This document shows positions 1 through 5,329 of a stretch of 5,329 nucleotides of DNA, in pieces. The notes beneath the pieces were generated by a model that did no database searches, was not told the DNA's origin, and saw nothing but the letters and a program-made list of their open reading frames with translations. This stretch comes from an uncultured Bacteroidota bacterium (GTDB lineage Bacteria; Bacteroidota; Bacteroidia; UBA7662), in assembly GCA_903908015.1 (NCBI GenBank), contig CAIVQI010000056.1:1-5329 (forward strand). Direction: 5' to 3'. The position numbers and the translations under genes were made by a program. Every line of letters begins with the position of its first letter. The stretch's first letter is position 1.

Positions 1-574
1 CGGCGTTGCCTGTACTATATCGAATCTTCGGATTGTTGAGGCGATTGCCCGAAAGATTAACGTATAAACGATCGGAAATATAATGCAAACCAAAACCAGC
101 ATCGAAGGCCAAAGCCGTGGCTTGGGTGTTGATCAATAATGGGTCGTTGGGGTTTTCTGGTTTAAATTTTGTGCCGTCCAATACACTTTGAATGCCTCCG
201 AAATAGGCACCGATTCCCAATTCACCACCCTTCCAATTGGCGCGGTAGGCATAAGCAAAGCGAAAATTAGTGGTCTCATTAAAAAAATCCTGATCCGTGT
301 TCACCATCAGTCCCAGACCTCCATGCAGAAACTTGGCGGGCGCATGCACACTCAGTACAGTTGTGCGTGGACTCGCATTATCTGGCAGATTCACCCATTG
401 ATAACGATGTATGAGAAATGTACTGATTTTCCCTCTCGAGCCAGCGGCAGCCGGATTGTAGAAGAAGTCGTTGAACATATAGTGGTTCCATTTCGGCTCT
501 TGTTGGGCCGAGACCAACAACGGCGCGCCCAAAAACAAGACCACAAACAGGAACGAAATGTATCGCTTCATCAT
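1..574 (-). CDS. PorP/SprF-family type IX secretion outer-membrane protein (partial, C-terminus missing)
   Basis: The first 191 residues are visible; the gene runs off the left edge, and family members are usually about 300 residues, so roughly a third is missing. It opens with tandem ATG codons (574 and 571). A signal peptide follows (basic MMKRY, hydrophobic residues 6-20, likely cleavage near VSA/QQ at 23-25). The mature start has the family hallmark: MFN at 33-35 and NPAAAGS at 40-46. Next come HRYQW at 56-60 and SVHAP at 75-79, then alternating beta-strand segments GLGLMVNTDQ (86-95), FRFAYAYR (104-111), GIGAYFGG (120-127), DAGFGLHY (158-165) and LYVNLSGNRLNNP (170-182). Family knowledge: PorP and SprF are outer-membrane beta-barrel proteins linked to type IX secretion, adhesin export and gliding, often with many paralogues per genome, so the exact partner cannot be named. 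The gene lies 60 bases after hemD on the same strand. A weak -7-like box, AATATTTG, lies at 588-595 (minus strand) without a properly spaced -33 box, so its own promoter is uncertain. Confidence 0.88.
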   Translation of the reverse strand, partial: MMKRYISFLFVVLFLGAPLLVSAQQEPKWNHYMFNDFFYNPAAAGSRGKISTFLIHRYQWVNLPDNASPRTTVLSVHAPAKFLHGGLGLMVNTDQDFFNETTNFRFAYAYRANWKGGELGIGAYFGGIQSVLDGTKFKPENPNDPLLINTQATALAFDAGFGLHYISDRLYVNLSGNRLNNPKIRYSTGNA

Positions 575-634
575 ACGCAGAGGAGGACAAATATTGAAGG
601 GTCGAAATAACGAAAAGTTAGTGTCAAAGTGAAA

Positions 635-1414
635 CTATCGAGAAACTTTTTTTATATAATCTTCAATCGCCATGGACATGGATGGAAATTCAGGGTTTGG
701 GGCAGCAATATCCAACCGCAAGCCATGCTCCAAAATAGCAGCATGTGTTCGTGCCCCAAAACCACCGATCCGGGTATTGCCTTGAATAAAATCAGGGAAA
801 TTCTCGAAGAGCGATTTGATGCCTGATGGACTAAAAAACACCAAAAGATCGTATTTGATGTCTGTGAGGTCGCTCAGGTCACTTGACACTGTACGAAACA
901 TTACGGCTGGGCGCAAATCTAAGCCCACAGCAGCAGCTTCATGAATCCAATCACCTTCCATCACATCAGAACAGGGCAGCATAAATGGTTCCGATTTAAA
1001 ACGCACCATCGCAGAAAACAAACTTTGCAGCTTTCCCTGCCCAAAGTAGATTTTACGCTTGCGCAGGGTTATGTATTTTTGGATGTAGACCCCTACATTC
1101 TCAGAAATACAGAAGTACCGCGTTTCTGGGGAAACCTCAACCCGCATTTCATCGCACAGCCTGAAAAAATGATCAATCGCATTGCGGCTGTTGAATATGA
1201 CCGATTTGAATTCTGAAATGTTCAATTTTTGTTTTCTGAAATCCTTTCCCTCAACAGGCGCCACTTGAATAAACGGACGAAAATCCACCTTCAGATTGTA
1301 TTTTTTGGCCAATTCATAAAAGGGGGATTTCTCAGACTCCGGTTTGGGCTGAGAAAACAGAATGGACTTTATTTTGCCTACAGGTACAGAAGGAAGCTCG
1401 GGATTTTCGGGCAT
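635..1414 (-). CDS. hemD: Uroporphyrinogen-III synthase (HemD), Bacteroidota type
   Basis: Complete at 259 residues, the usual length for the family. The enzyme closes and inverts ring D of hydroxymethylbilane to give uroporphyrinogen III, the branch point to heme, siroheme and cobalamin; it is cytosolic. Recognition rests on conserved blocks of the Bacteroidota form: SQPKPESEKSPF (21-32), VIFNSRNAIDHFF (72-84), YFCISE (100-105), RKRKIYFG (118-125), RTVSSDLSDL (174-183), VFFSPSGIKSLFENFPDF (192-209) and a C-terminal LDIAAP...PSM (234-246). These fit the two-lobed HemD fold, with the second lobe supplying the SPSG-type loop. The ATG lies one base beyond the stop of the upstream DUF4271 gene (TGA, one base, ATG), so translational coupling is likely. 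The residues before about 13 (GKIKSILFSQPK) are not conserved in my memory of the family, so a shorter start is not excluded, but no other Met lies near. No other heme gene is in the window. Confidence 0.9.
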   Translation of the reverse strand: MPENPELPSVPVGKIKSILFSQPKPESEKSPFYELAKKYNLKVDFRPFIQVAPVEGKDFRKQKLNISEFKSVIFNSRNAIDHFFRLCDEMRVEVSPETRYFCISENVGVYIQKYITLRKRKIYFGQGKLQSLFSAMVRFKSEPFMLPCSDVMEGDWIHEAAAVGLDLRPAVMFRTVSSDLSDLTDIKYDLLVFFSPSGIKSLFENFPDFIQGNTRIGGFGARTHAAILEHGLRLDIAAPNPEFPSMSMAIEDYIKKVSR

Positions 1415-1415
1415 A

Positions 1416-2399
1416 TCAGATCAAATGATCAACGGCGTATTTGAGTAACATGATCAGTGGCAAAAATTCGAAGAGGCAAAAATAGAAAATTATATACCCC
1501 AATCCGACACCTTTGGCATGAAAGGATTTCACCCATCCCAAAATTAGCCGGTAAATCCAAGCCATGATCAGTATGGCTGCGATGACCATCATCGAGCCAT
1601 TCATCGTACTTACCGGGAGGGATGCTGTGAGCAAAACAGCGATCATCAGTACAGGTAGGCCAGATTGAAAAAAAACTAAGGTCGTTTTTAAGTGGTTTTT
1701 TGTCCATTCCAAGTGGGCGAATGCCACACCCAGGAGAAAATGGATCAGCAGTAGGCTCACCACAAATGATACAGTCATACAGAAAATTTGAAACCCGTCT
1801 ACGGCGAAATTCTCGGGCGTCGCCTGCAGCCTGAACCGGTGTAGCGCCAAGCAGGTTGCCAACAGCAAAAAGAAAAAAAATACCCGGACGATCGACCAGC
1901 CCGAACCCAGTCTGTTGCTTTGATGCCTGAGAAATTGCTCGAATAACCGAGGAAACATGAATGCCCTCGTCATCTGTACAAATTGTTGCCAGTCAACCGC
2001 CAATAGAAACATACCAAACATAAAAATCAGAAAAGCTGCTGTCGTTGTAGTCCTATTGCCTTGACTCGGATTGCCCAATCTCCTTGAATCTGTCTTTGGG
2101 ATGTGCCGATGTGCTTGAACCCACATCCTCCATTGCGATGGCACAACAATCATTTTGGTTGCCTTTGCGCTTTCAGAAAAATGCAGTGAATCTGGTCGGG
2201 TTAGGCTGACAACCGACCCTGTACCAATGGCCAAGATACTGTCGTGCTGCTGTATGTGTCGTTCGAGGTTCGGGCCAACAATCTGTGAGCCTGTGGATGA
2301 TGGCTGATGATCATGCACCGAATATCCCCCACCGTCCATGCCCAACACGATGACTAAAAACAAGGGGATATATAGCCAAATGAATCGCTTGTTCAGCAT
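1416..2399 (-). CDS. DUF4271 multi-pass membrane protein
   Basis: Unknown function; inner membrane. Translation from the ATG at 2399 gives 327 residues; an ATG at 2429 would add ten (numbering here uses that longer form). The 2399 start is preferred because MLNKRF followed by a hydrophobic stretch (17-30) makes a good signal anchor. A hydrophilic, low-complexity-looking segment of about 100 residues (32-130) comes next, then about six hydrophobic helices near 131-146, 181-198, 213-237, 251-270, 278-298 and 311-331. The C-terminal block GYIIFYFCLFEFLPLIMLLK (311-330), with its Phe-Tyr-Phe-Cys-Leu-Phe-Glu-Phe-Leu-Pro pattern, is the part I recognise as DUF4271. Family knowledge: DUF4271 genes are often found beside hemD in Bacteroidota. 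The stop is one base before hemD. The gene contains two runs of eight A on the plus strand (1668-1675 and 1873-1880). The N-terminal soluble part is less certain than the membrane part. Confidence 0.78.
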   Translation of the reverse strand: MLNKRFIWLYIPLFLVIVLGMDGGGYSVHDHQPSSTGSQIVGPNLERHIQQHDSILAIGTGSVVSLTRPDSLHFSESAKATKMIVVPSQWRMWVQAHRHIPKTDSRRLGNPSQGNRTTTTAAFLIFMFGMFLLAVDWQQFVQMTRAFMFPRLFEQFLRHQSNRLGSGWSIVRVFFFFLLLATCLALHRFRLQATPENFAVDGFQIFCMTVSFVVSLLLIHFLLGVAFAHLEWTKNHLKTTLVFFQSGLPVLMIAVLLTASLPVSTMNGSMMVIAAILIMAWIYRLILGWVKSFHAKGVGLGYIIFYFCLFEFLPLIMLLKYAVDHLI

Positions 2400-2435
2400 G
2401 TGACTCAAAATCGTGTAAAAATACATCAAATCTGG

Positions 2436-2461
2436 TGATCAAACCCGCAAATACTTGATCA
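2436..2461. repeat. Perfect 7-bp inverted repeat between crtZ and the DUF4271 gene
   Basis: TGATCAA at 2436-2442 and TTGATCA at 2455-2461 are exact reverse complements separated by 12 bases; one further G-T pair could extend the stem in RNA. It sits in the only sizeable gap of the minus-strand gene row (2430-2531), about 36 bases before the preferred DUF4271 start. There is no T-tract directly after the arm on the minus strand, so an intrinsic terminator is unlikely. A protein-binding operator or an mRNA hairpin are both possible; nothing here decides. Confidence 0.4.
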
Positions 2462-2531
2462 TCCAGCACGCACTTTGCTGATGAACGACTTAAAGTCCCA
2501 CCGAGAAGCCCTTCGATCAACGAGCAAAATG

Positions 2532-2996
2532 TCATTTTGAAACCGGATCAGGTTTCGCTTGACGGAAATAGCGAGGATGGAAAATGAGCAGTCCGTAGCT
2601 TTCACCAGGTTGGGCCATGGTGTGTTTGTGGTGCATTCGGTGCGCCCTTCTAAGCGCTAAGAGATAACGTGACAATGGCTTCGGCATTGAACCCCATCTG
2701 GAGTGAACCAGAACATCGTGCAGCACAATATAAACACCCCCATAAACTGAAATACCAATACCCACATATCCCCAGAATAGCGGTACGTAGCCCAGAAAAC
2801 CACTCAAAAGCAGACCAATTCCCACTGAACCAAAAAGCACGGCGAACCAGTCATTCAGCTCCCAGCCCCCTTTCGGTTTGTGATGGGTTTGATGAATCCA
2901 CCACAATGGGCCGTGCATCAGGTACCTATGAATCAACGCTCCGACCAACTCTATGCCCAGAAACCCCATTAAAAACCCAGAAATTCCGATTAGCAT
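2532..2996 (-). CDS. crtZ: Beta-carotene hydroxylase (CrtZ-type, fatty acid hydroxylase superfamily)
   Basis: Complete at 154 residues, normal for bacterial CrtZ. It is a di-iron membrane enzyme that adds 3-hydroxyl groups to the beta-ionone rings of beta-carotene, giving beta-cryptoxanthin and zeaxanthin. All four histidine boxes are present: HRYLMH (23-28, H-x4-H), HQTHH (35-39, H-x2-HH), HDVLVH (93-98, the CrtZ HDxLVH box) and HRMHH (119-123, H-x2-HH). Hydrophobic helices lie near 3-22, 51-70 and 73-92. The ATG at 2996 overlaps the end of the upstream CarH-like regulator by 7 bases, so the two are almost certainly on one transcript and translationally linked. The other pigment genes (crtB, crtI, lycopene cyclase) are not in the window. 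The stop overlaps an ATG (ATGA at 2532-2535), but the frame it opens is not a credible gene. Other members of the superfamily such as sterol desaturases are longer and lack the HDxLVH form. Confidence 0.9.
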   Translation of the reverse strand: MLIGISGFLMGFLGIELVGALIHRYLMHGPLWWIHQTHHKPKGGWELNDWFAVLFGSVGIGLLLSGFLGYVPLFWGYVGIGISVYGGVYIVLHDVLVHSRWGSMPKPLSRYLLALRRAHRMHHKHTMAQPGESYGLLIFHPRYFRQAKPDPVSK

Positions 2997-3877
2997 ACAG
3001 GCTCAAACTGTTCAATTAAATCGGAAAAGTCACGCATCAGAAAGATATTGGTTGAAGCCATTTCATCGGCTGAGTCTAGGGCAAATTTCCCAGATGCCAT
3101 GATCTGTGCATTGGGGAAATCCGATTGTAATTGATTCAAGTAATCTGATGCGGTCGTGTCGGCTTGTGCTGAAGTTAGGATACATAGGATGGCCTGTGGC
3201 TTATAGGTAGCATAAACTGTTTTAAGATCGCCGTAGGGCACATTAGCTCCCAAATAAATGGTTTCATGACCCCTCGACCGAATCACGTAATGTGCGAAAA
3301 GGAGACCTAATTCATGAAACTCACCTTCCGGAAGAAACAATAAATATCGTTTTGCATTCTCGCGCTGCACAAAGTCCATCTGATCAATGGAGACAATCAG
3401 CTTTTGTCGGATCAAATGGGTGATGAAATGTTCATGGGCTGGGGTGATGGTACCGGTTTGCCACATAAATCCAATGGCGCGAAAAAACGGAAAAACGATG
3501 TCCAACATCACCCGCTCTAAGCCCGACTCTCGAATAAAAACGGACAGCAGTTGGGTAAATCCAGTCTCATTCAGTTGAAGCATATGCATCGTGAGCGACT
3601 GGATCCGGCTTTCGTCACCCGTGCAAGTCAGACTTAAATCAACTACCCTTCTCGAAAGCTCGTCCTCACTCATGCGCGCCAAGACAGACACCTTATAACC
3701 TTGTTGCGTCAAAAACGACAAATTCAACAGTTTTTTGAGGTCGGAATCATTGTAGTATCGAATGTTGCCTGGTGTTCGGCGGGGTTCAAACATTTGGAAC
3801 CTTTGTTCCCACATGCGTATGGTGTGCGCTTTCACACCACTCAAAACCTCCATGTCTTTGATTGAGAATTGATTCAC
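2990..3877 (-). CDS. MerR-family regulator with cobalamin-binding domain (CarH/LitR-like photoreceptor repressor)
   Basis: Numbering is from the TTG at 3886 (298 residues); the GTG at 3877 (295 residues, Met-Asn-Gln-Phe-Ser-Ile) is my preferred start because it begins just before the DNA-binding domain. No in-frame ATG lies upstream before a stop. Residues 7-53 are a MerR winged helix (FSIKDMEVLSG, KAHTIRMWEQRF, wing RTPGNIRYY at 37-45). Residues 90-175 form the helical linker carrying the W-x9-EH signature (W142, E152, H153), which in CarH proteins packs against the adenosyl group. Residues 180-298 are a Rossmann-like B12-binding domain with E-x-H-x2-G (E189, H191, G194); H191 is the expected lower cobalt ligand. 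Family knowledge: with adenosylcobalamin in the dark, CarH tetramers repress carotenoid genes; light breaks the Co-C bond and releases DNA. Its overlap with crtZ supports this role here and implies autoregulation. Gln143 replaces the His that follows the Trp in Thermus CarH. Confidence 0.88.
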   Translation of the reverse strand: MNQFSIKDMEVLSGVKAHTIRMWEQRFQMFEPRRTPGNIRYYNDSDLKKLLNLSFLTQQGYKVSVLARMSEDELSRRVVDLSLTCTGDESRIQSLTMHMLQLNETGFTQLLSVFIRESGLERVMLDIVFPFFRAIGFMWQTGTITPAHEHFITHLIRQKLIVSIDQMDFVQRENAKRYLLFLPEGEFHELGLLFAHYVIRSRGHETIYLGANVPYGDLKTVYATYKPQAILCILTSAQADTTASDYLNQLQSDFPNAQIMASGKFALDSADEMASTNIFLMRDFSDLIEQFEPVC

Positions 3878-4004
3878 GTTTACCAAACACCATAAAACAT
3901 GGAAAGTTTGCAGCGGCCATTTTATTTTGTTGATGAAAATTGTATGAGTACGTTGGAGGTACTGATGGCTTCTGATCTAACCGCTGACGGAGTGCCGATT
4001 TTAC

Positions 4005-4036
4005 CTTGCGCGCTTACCGGAAAACCGCTATTATTG
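4005..4036 (+). promoter_or_regulatory. Candidate Bacteroidota-type promoter for the plus-strand gene pair
   Basis: CTTG at 4005-4008 (containing the TTG core of the -33 element) is followed after 20 bases by TATTATTG at 4029-4036, which matches the -7 consensus TAnnTTTG at all but one fixed position. The consensus spacing is 19-21 bases. Transcription would begin near 4040-4045, leaving a short leader before the ATG at 4056. It was found by eye, and such matches do occur by chance. The rest of the divergent region (3887-4055) shows no convincing gene, and no matching promoter was found for the regulator on the minus strand. Confidence 0.35.
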
Positions 4037-4055
4037 CCCATCAATTGTATGGCCT

Positions 4056-4592
4056 ATGAAACGCAATTCCATCATCCAAATAGCCCTCTTTTTGATCGTT
4101 ATCGTGCTCTCATACCTTTTGGTGGAGTCCATCGCCGAACCCATCAGGTTTGAAAAAGAGCGTGACCGACGCTATGCTCAAGTCATAGAACGTTTAAAAC
4201 TCATTCGTGATGCCCAAGTGGCTTACAGAGAAGTGAAAGGTCAATTTGCCGACAACTGGGATTCATTGATGACAGTAGCACGTGATGGAAAATTTAAAGT
4301 AACCAAAGTGATTGGGAACCCCGACGACTCCTTGGATGTACTCAAAGGCATTCAATACGAAACAATGTACGTGAGCATCAAAGATTCAATTTTTCGGAAT
4401 AAACCGATTGACTCCCTTCCCTTCATTCCGTTTACAGACGGAAAGCTGTTTCAGTTGAGGGCTGGAAGAATCAAAAAAGGGGCAGTGGAAATTAGCGTTT
4501 TTGAGGTTGAAGATGCAGCGCCTTTCGACACACGAAAGGTTTTGCGGGTAGGTTCGATGACCGATGCCAGCCTATCAGGAAACTGGGAATGA
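4056..4592 (+). CDS. Membrane-anchored, pseudopilin-like protein of unknown function
   Basis: Complete at 178 residues; I do not recognise a named family, but the protein looks like an uncharacterised type conserved in Bacteroidota. It has a short basic start (MKRN), one hydrophobic helix (7-24), then a charged amphipathic helix (30-60) leading into IRDAQVAYREVKGQFADNWD (50-69) and a probable small beta domain. Layout and the pattern of Ala-x-x-Ala-Tyr...Gly-x-Phe/Tyr...Trp-x-x-Leu resemble the pseudopilin or type IV pilin fold, but there is no prepilin-peptidase site (no Gly-Phe-Thr-Leu-Ile-Glu type motif), so it is probably a fixed single-pass inner-membrane protein facing the periplasm. 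The C-terminus ends VGSMTDASLSGNWE (165-178), which looks conserved. The next gene starts inside it (29-base overlap), so the two are likely co-expressed. The start is supported by the signal anchor directly following it and by the promoter-like boxes upstream. Confidence 0.72.
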   Translation: MKRNSIIQIALFLIVIVLSYLLVESIAEPIRFEKERDRRYAQVIERLKLIRDAQVAYREVKGQFADNWDSLMTVARDGKFKVTKVIGNPDDSLDVLKGIQYETMYVSIKDSIFRNKPIDSLPFIPFTDGKLFQLRAGRIKKGAVEISVFEVEDAAPFDTRKVLRVGSMTDASLSGNWE

Positions 4593-5329
4593 CCCTAGGC
4601 CGCGACTTTGGTCGGCTGGGCCTCTCGAAGAGCTTGTTTCTTCTGGTCAAATCAATCATCTGATTTTGATTTATGGCTTCCTGGAGTGGTCGCTCCTTGG
4701 TGTGCATCAGGTTTCCAATGCCGTAAATCTATGTTTGCAAGGACGTTTCCCTGATTATTGGTCGCAGAGGAGTTTGCATGAACGATTCAAATGGTTGTTA
4801 CATTCGATCAGCGGATGTGTACCTGGCTTGCTTTCGTTTGAATTCGGCGCAATCATTGAGCCCCCCATTGTTATGATGGCATCTGAAGCCTGTTGCACCA
4901 TTCCACTTTCGGTTTGTCGCGATCAACTCCCCCATGAGTCGTTAAACCTACTCTTCGGTGTCTCTGAGCAATCCTCGGAACCCAAACTGTATCATATTCC
5001 AGAAACTGAAGTGGTGGTTGCCACACGATACAATGGAGCTTTATCTGGTGCCATCGGCATTTTATTTCAATCACACAGACTCATTTCCATTGAGGCGGCC
5101 ATCTTGTCGCGTTTCCTCAACTGGCCAACTGGCAACAGCCCCATGCCATCCATTCAGCCCGTGTTGCTGATTGCCAGGCTCGATCACCGAATTCTGGTGG
5201 CACAAAAGCGCAACAATACGCTGTTGGGGTGCAACACTTTCGACGCTGCAAGCCCCGAAGAAGTACTCTATTATGCATTACTCTTTGACCAGGGCCTCTC
5301 GAAAGCAGTGTATCTGGTTGGTTTTGACC
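4564..5329 (+). CDS. DUF3822-type protein (partial, C-terminus beyond the window)
   Basis: 255 residues are visible and the frame is still open at the right edge. The ATG at 4564 is the first in frame after a TGA at 4558 and lies within the end of the preceding gene (29-base overlap), a strong coupling signal. No signal peptide or membrane helix is seen, so it is probably cytosolic. The assignment rests on overall layout: hydrophobic strands early (NHLILIYGFLEWSLLGVHQV, 31-50), a central PPIVMMASEA (100-109) where the family has its Leu-Val-Pro segment, PETEVVVATRYNG (146-158), and the late block LLGCNTFDAASPEEVLYYALLF (220-241), where the family has an Asn-x-Phe...Asp/Glu-x-x-x-Tyr-Tyr-x-Leu pattern. 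The function is unknown. Family knowledge: DUF3822 genes in Bacteroidota are often next to rsmD (16S rRNA methyltransferase), which would be expected just beyond the edge. Residues 1-95 match the family only loosely. Confidence 0.65.
   Translation, partial: MPAYQETGNDPRPRLWSAGPLEELVSSGQINHLILIYGFLEWSLLGVHQVSNAVNLCLQGRFPDYWSQRSLHERFKWLLHSISGCVPGLLSFEFGAIIEPPIVMMASEACCTIPLSVCRDQLPHESLNLLFGVSEQSSEPKLYHIPETEVVVATRYNGALSGAIGILFQSHRLISIEAAILSRFLNWPTGNSPMPSIQPVLLIARLDHRILVAQKRNNTLLGCNTFDAASPEEVLYYALLFDQGLSKAVYLVGFD

Noticed and set aside
188..610. 140-residue plus-strand frame opposite the PorP/SprF gene
   Set aside because: It lies antisense to a clear PorP/SprF coding sequence with signal peptide and NPAAAGS motif; its own translation has no family features.
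588..628. Possible promoter before the PorP/SprF gene (AATATTTG at 588-595 with CAAA at 625-628 on the plus strand)
   Set aside because: The spacing is 29 bases instead of 19-21 and the -7 box is imperfect, so it was not called.
941..1216. 91-residue plus-strand frame opposite hemD
   Set aside because: A shadow of hemD, whose conserved blocks cover the whole stretch on the other strand.
2311..2535. 74-residue minus-strand frame beginning with an ATGA overlap at the crtZ stop
   Set aside because: The overlap is tempting, but over half of it lies within the DUF4271 gene in a different frame, the peptide has no family character, and DUF4271 has its own credible start and signal anchor at 2399.
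3899..4153. 84-residue plus-strand reading frame in the divergent region
   Set aside because: It runs about 100 bases into the well-supported gene starting at 4056 in another frame, has no recognisable domain or membrane segment, and covers the promoter-like boxes. A genuine short peptide from its first part is possible but unsupported.
4589..4663. ATGA overlap at the end of the 178-residue gene as the start of the next gene
   Set aside because: The frame from the ATG at 4589 hits a TGA after 24 codons. The long open frame is a different one, starting at the ATG at 4564.
4618..5303. 12-base repeat GGGCCTCTCGAA at 4618-4629 and 5292-5303
   Set aside because: Both copies are inside one coding sequence, and about one such match is expected by chance in a window of this size; no mobile-element features surround it.

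Overview
This window looks like chromosomal DNA from a member of the Bacteroidota, probably Flavobacteriales or a relative. The evidence is the gene content: a PorP/SprF-type outer-membrane protein of the type IX secretion and gliding machinery, the Bacteroidota form of uroporphyrinogen-III synthase next to a DUF4271 membrane protein, a CarH-like MerR regulator with crtZ, and a DUF3822-type protein. Base composition is moderate. Starts mostly lack a clear Shine-Dalgarno sequence, as is common in this phylum. No rRNA, tRNA, insertion sequence, phage gene or CRISPR array was seen.

The minus strand, read right to left from about 3886 to 1, carries five genes in one direction. (1) A MerR-type regulator with a cobalamin-binding domain of the CarH/LitR kind. 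(2) crtZ, a beta-carotene hydroxylase whose start overlaps the regulator's end by 7 bases. (3) After a gap of about 100-130 bases containing a perfect 7-bp inverted repeat, a DUF4271 multi-pass membrane protein. (4) hemD, one base after the DUF4271 stop. (5) A PorP/SprF-family gene that runs off the left edge. The first two probably form a light- or B12-responsive carotenoid unit, and the next two a translationally coupled pair.

The plus strand carries a divergent pair from 4056 to the right edge: a 178-residue protein with one N-terminal membrane helix and a pseudopilin-like soluble part, then a DUF3822-type protein starting inside it (29-base overlap) and cut by the right edge. The intervening region (about 3887-4055) has no convincing gene but holds a fair match to the Bacteroidota promoter consensus.

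The two partial edge genes and the start of the DUF3822-type gene were worked out by direct translation. No defence system or clearly unprecedented system was found. The points most worth a second look are the CarH-crtZ overlap with its Gln replacing a cobalt-ligating His, the DUF4271-hemD-PorP arrangement, and the pseudopilin-like/DUF3822 pair of unknown function.
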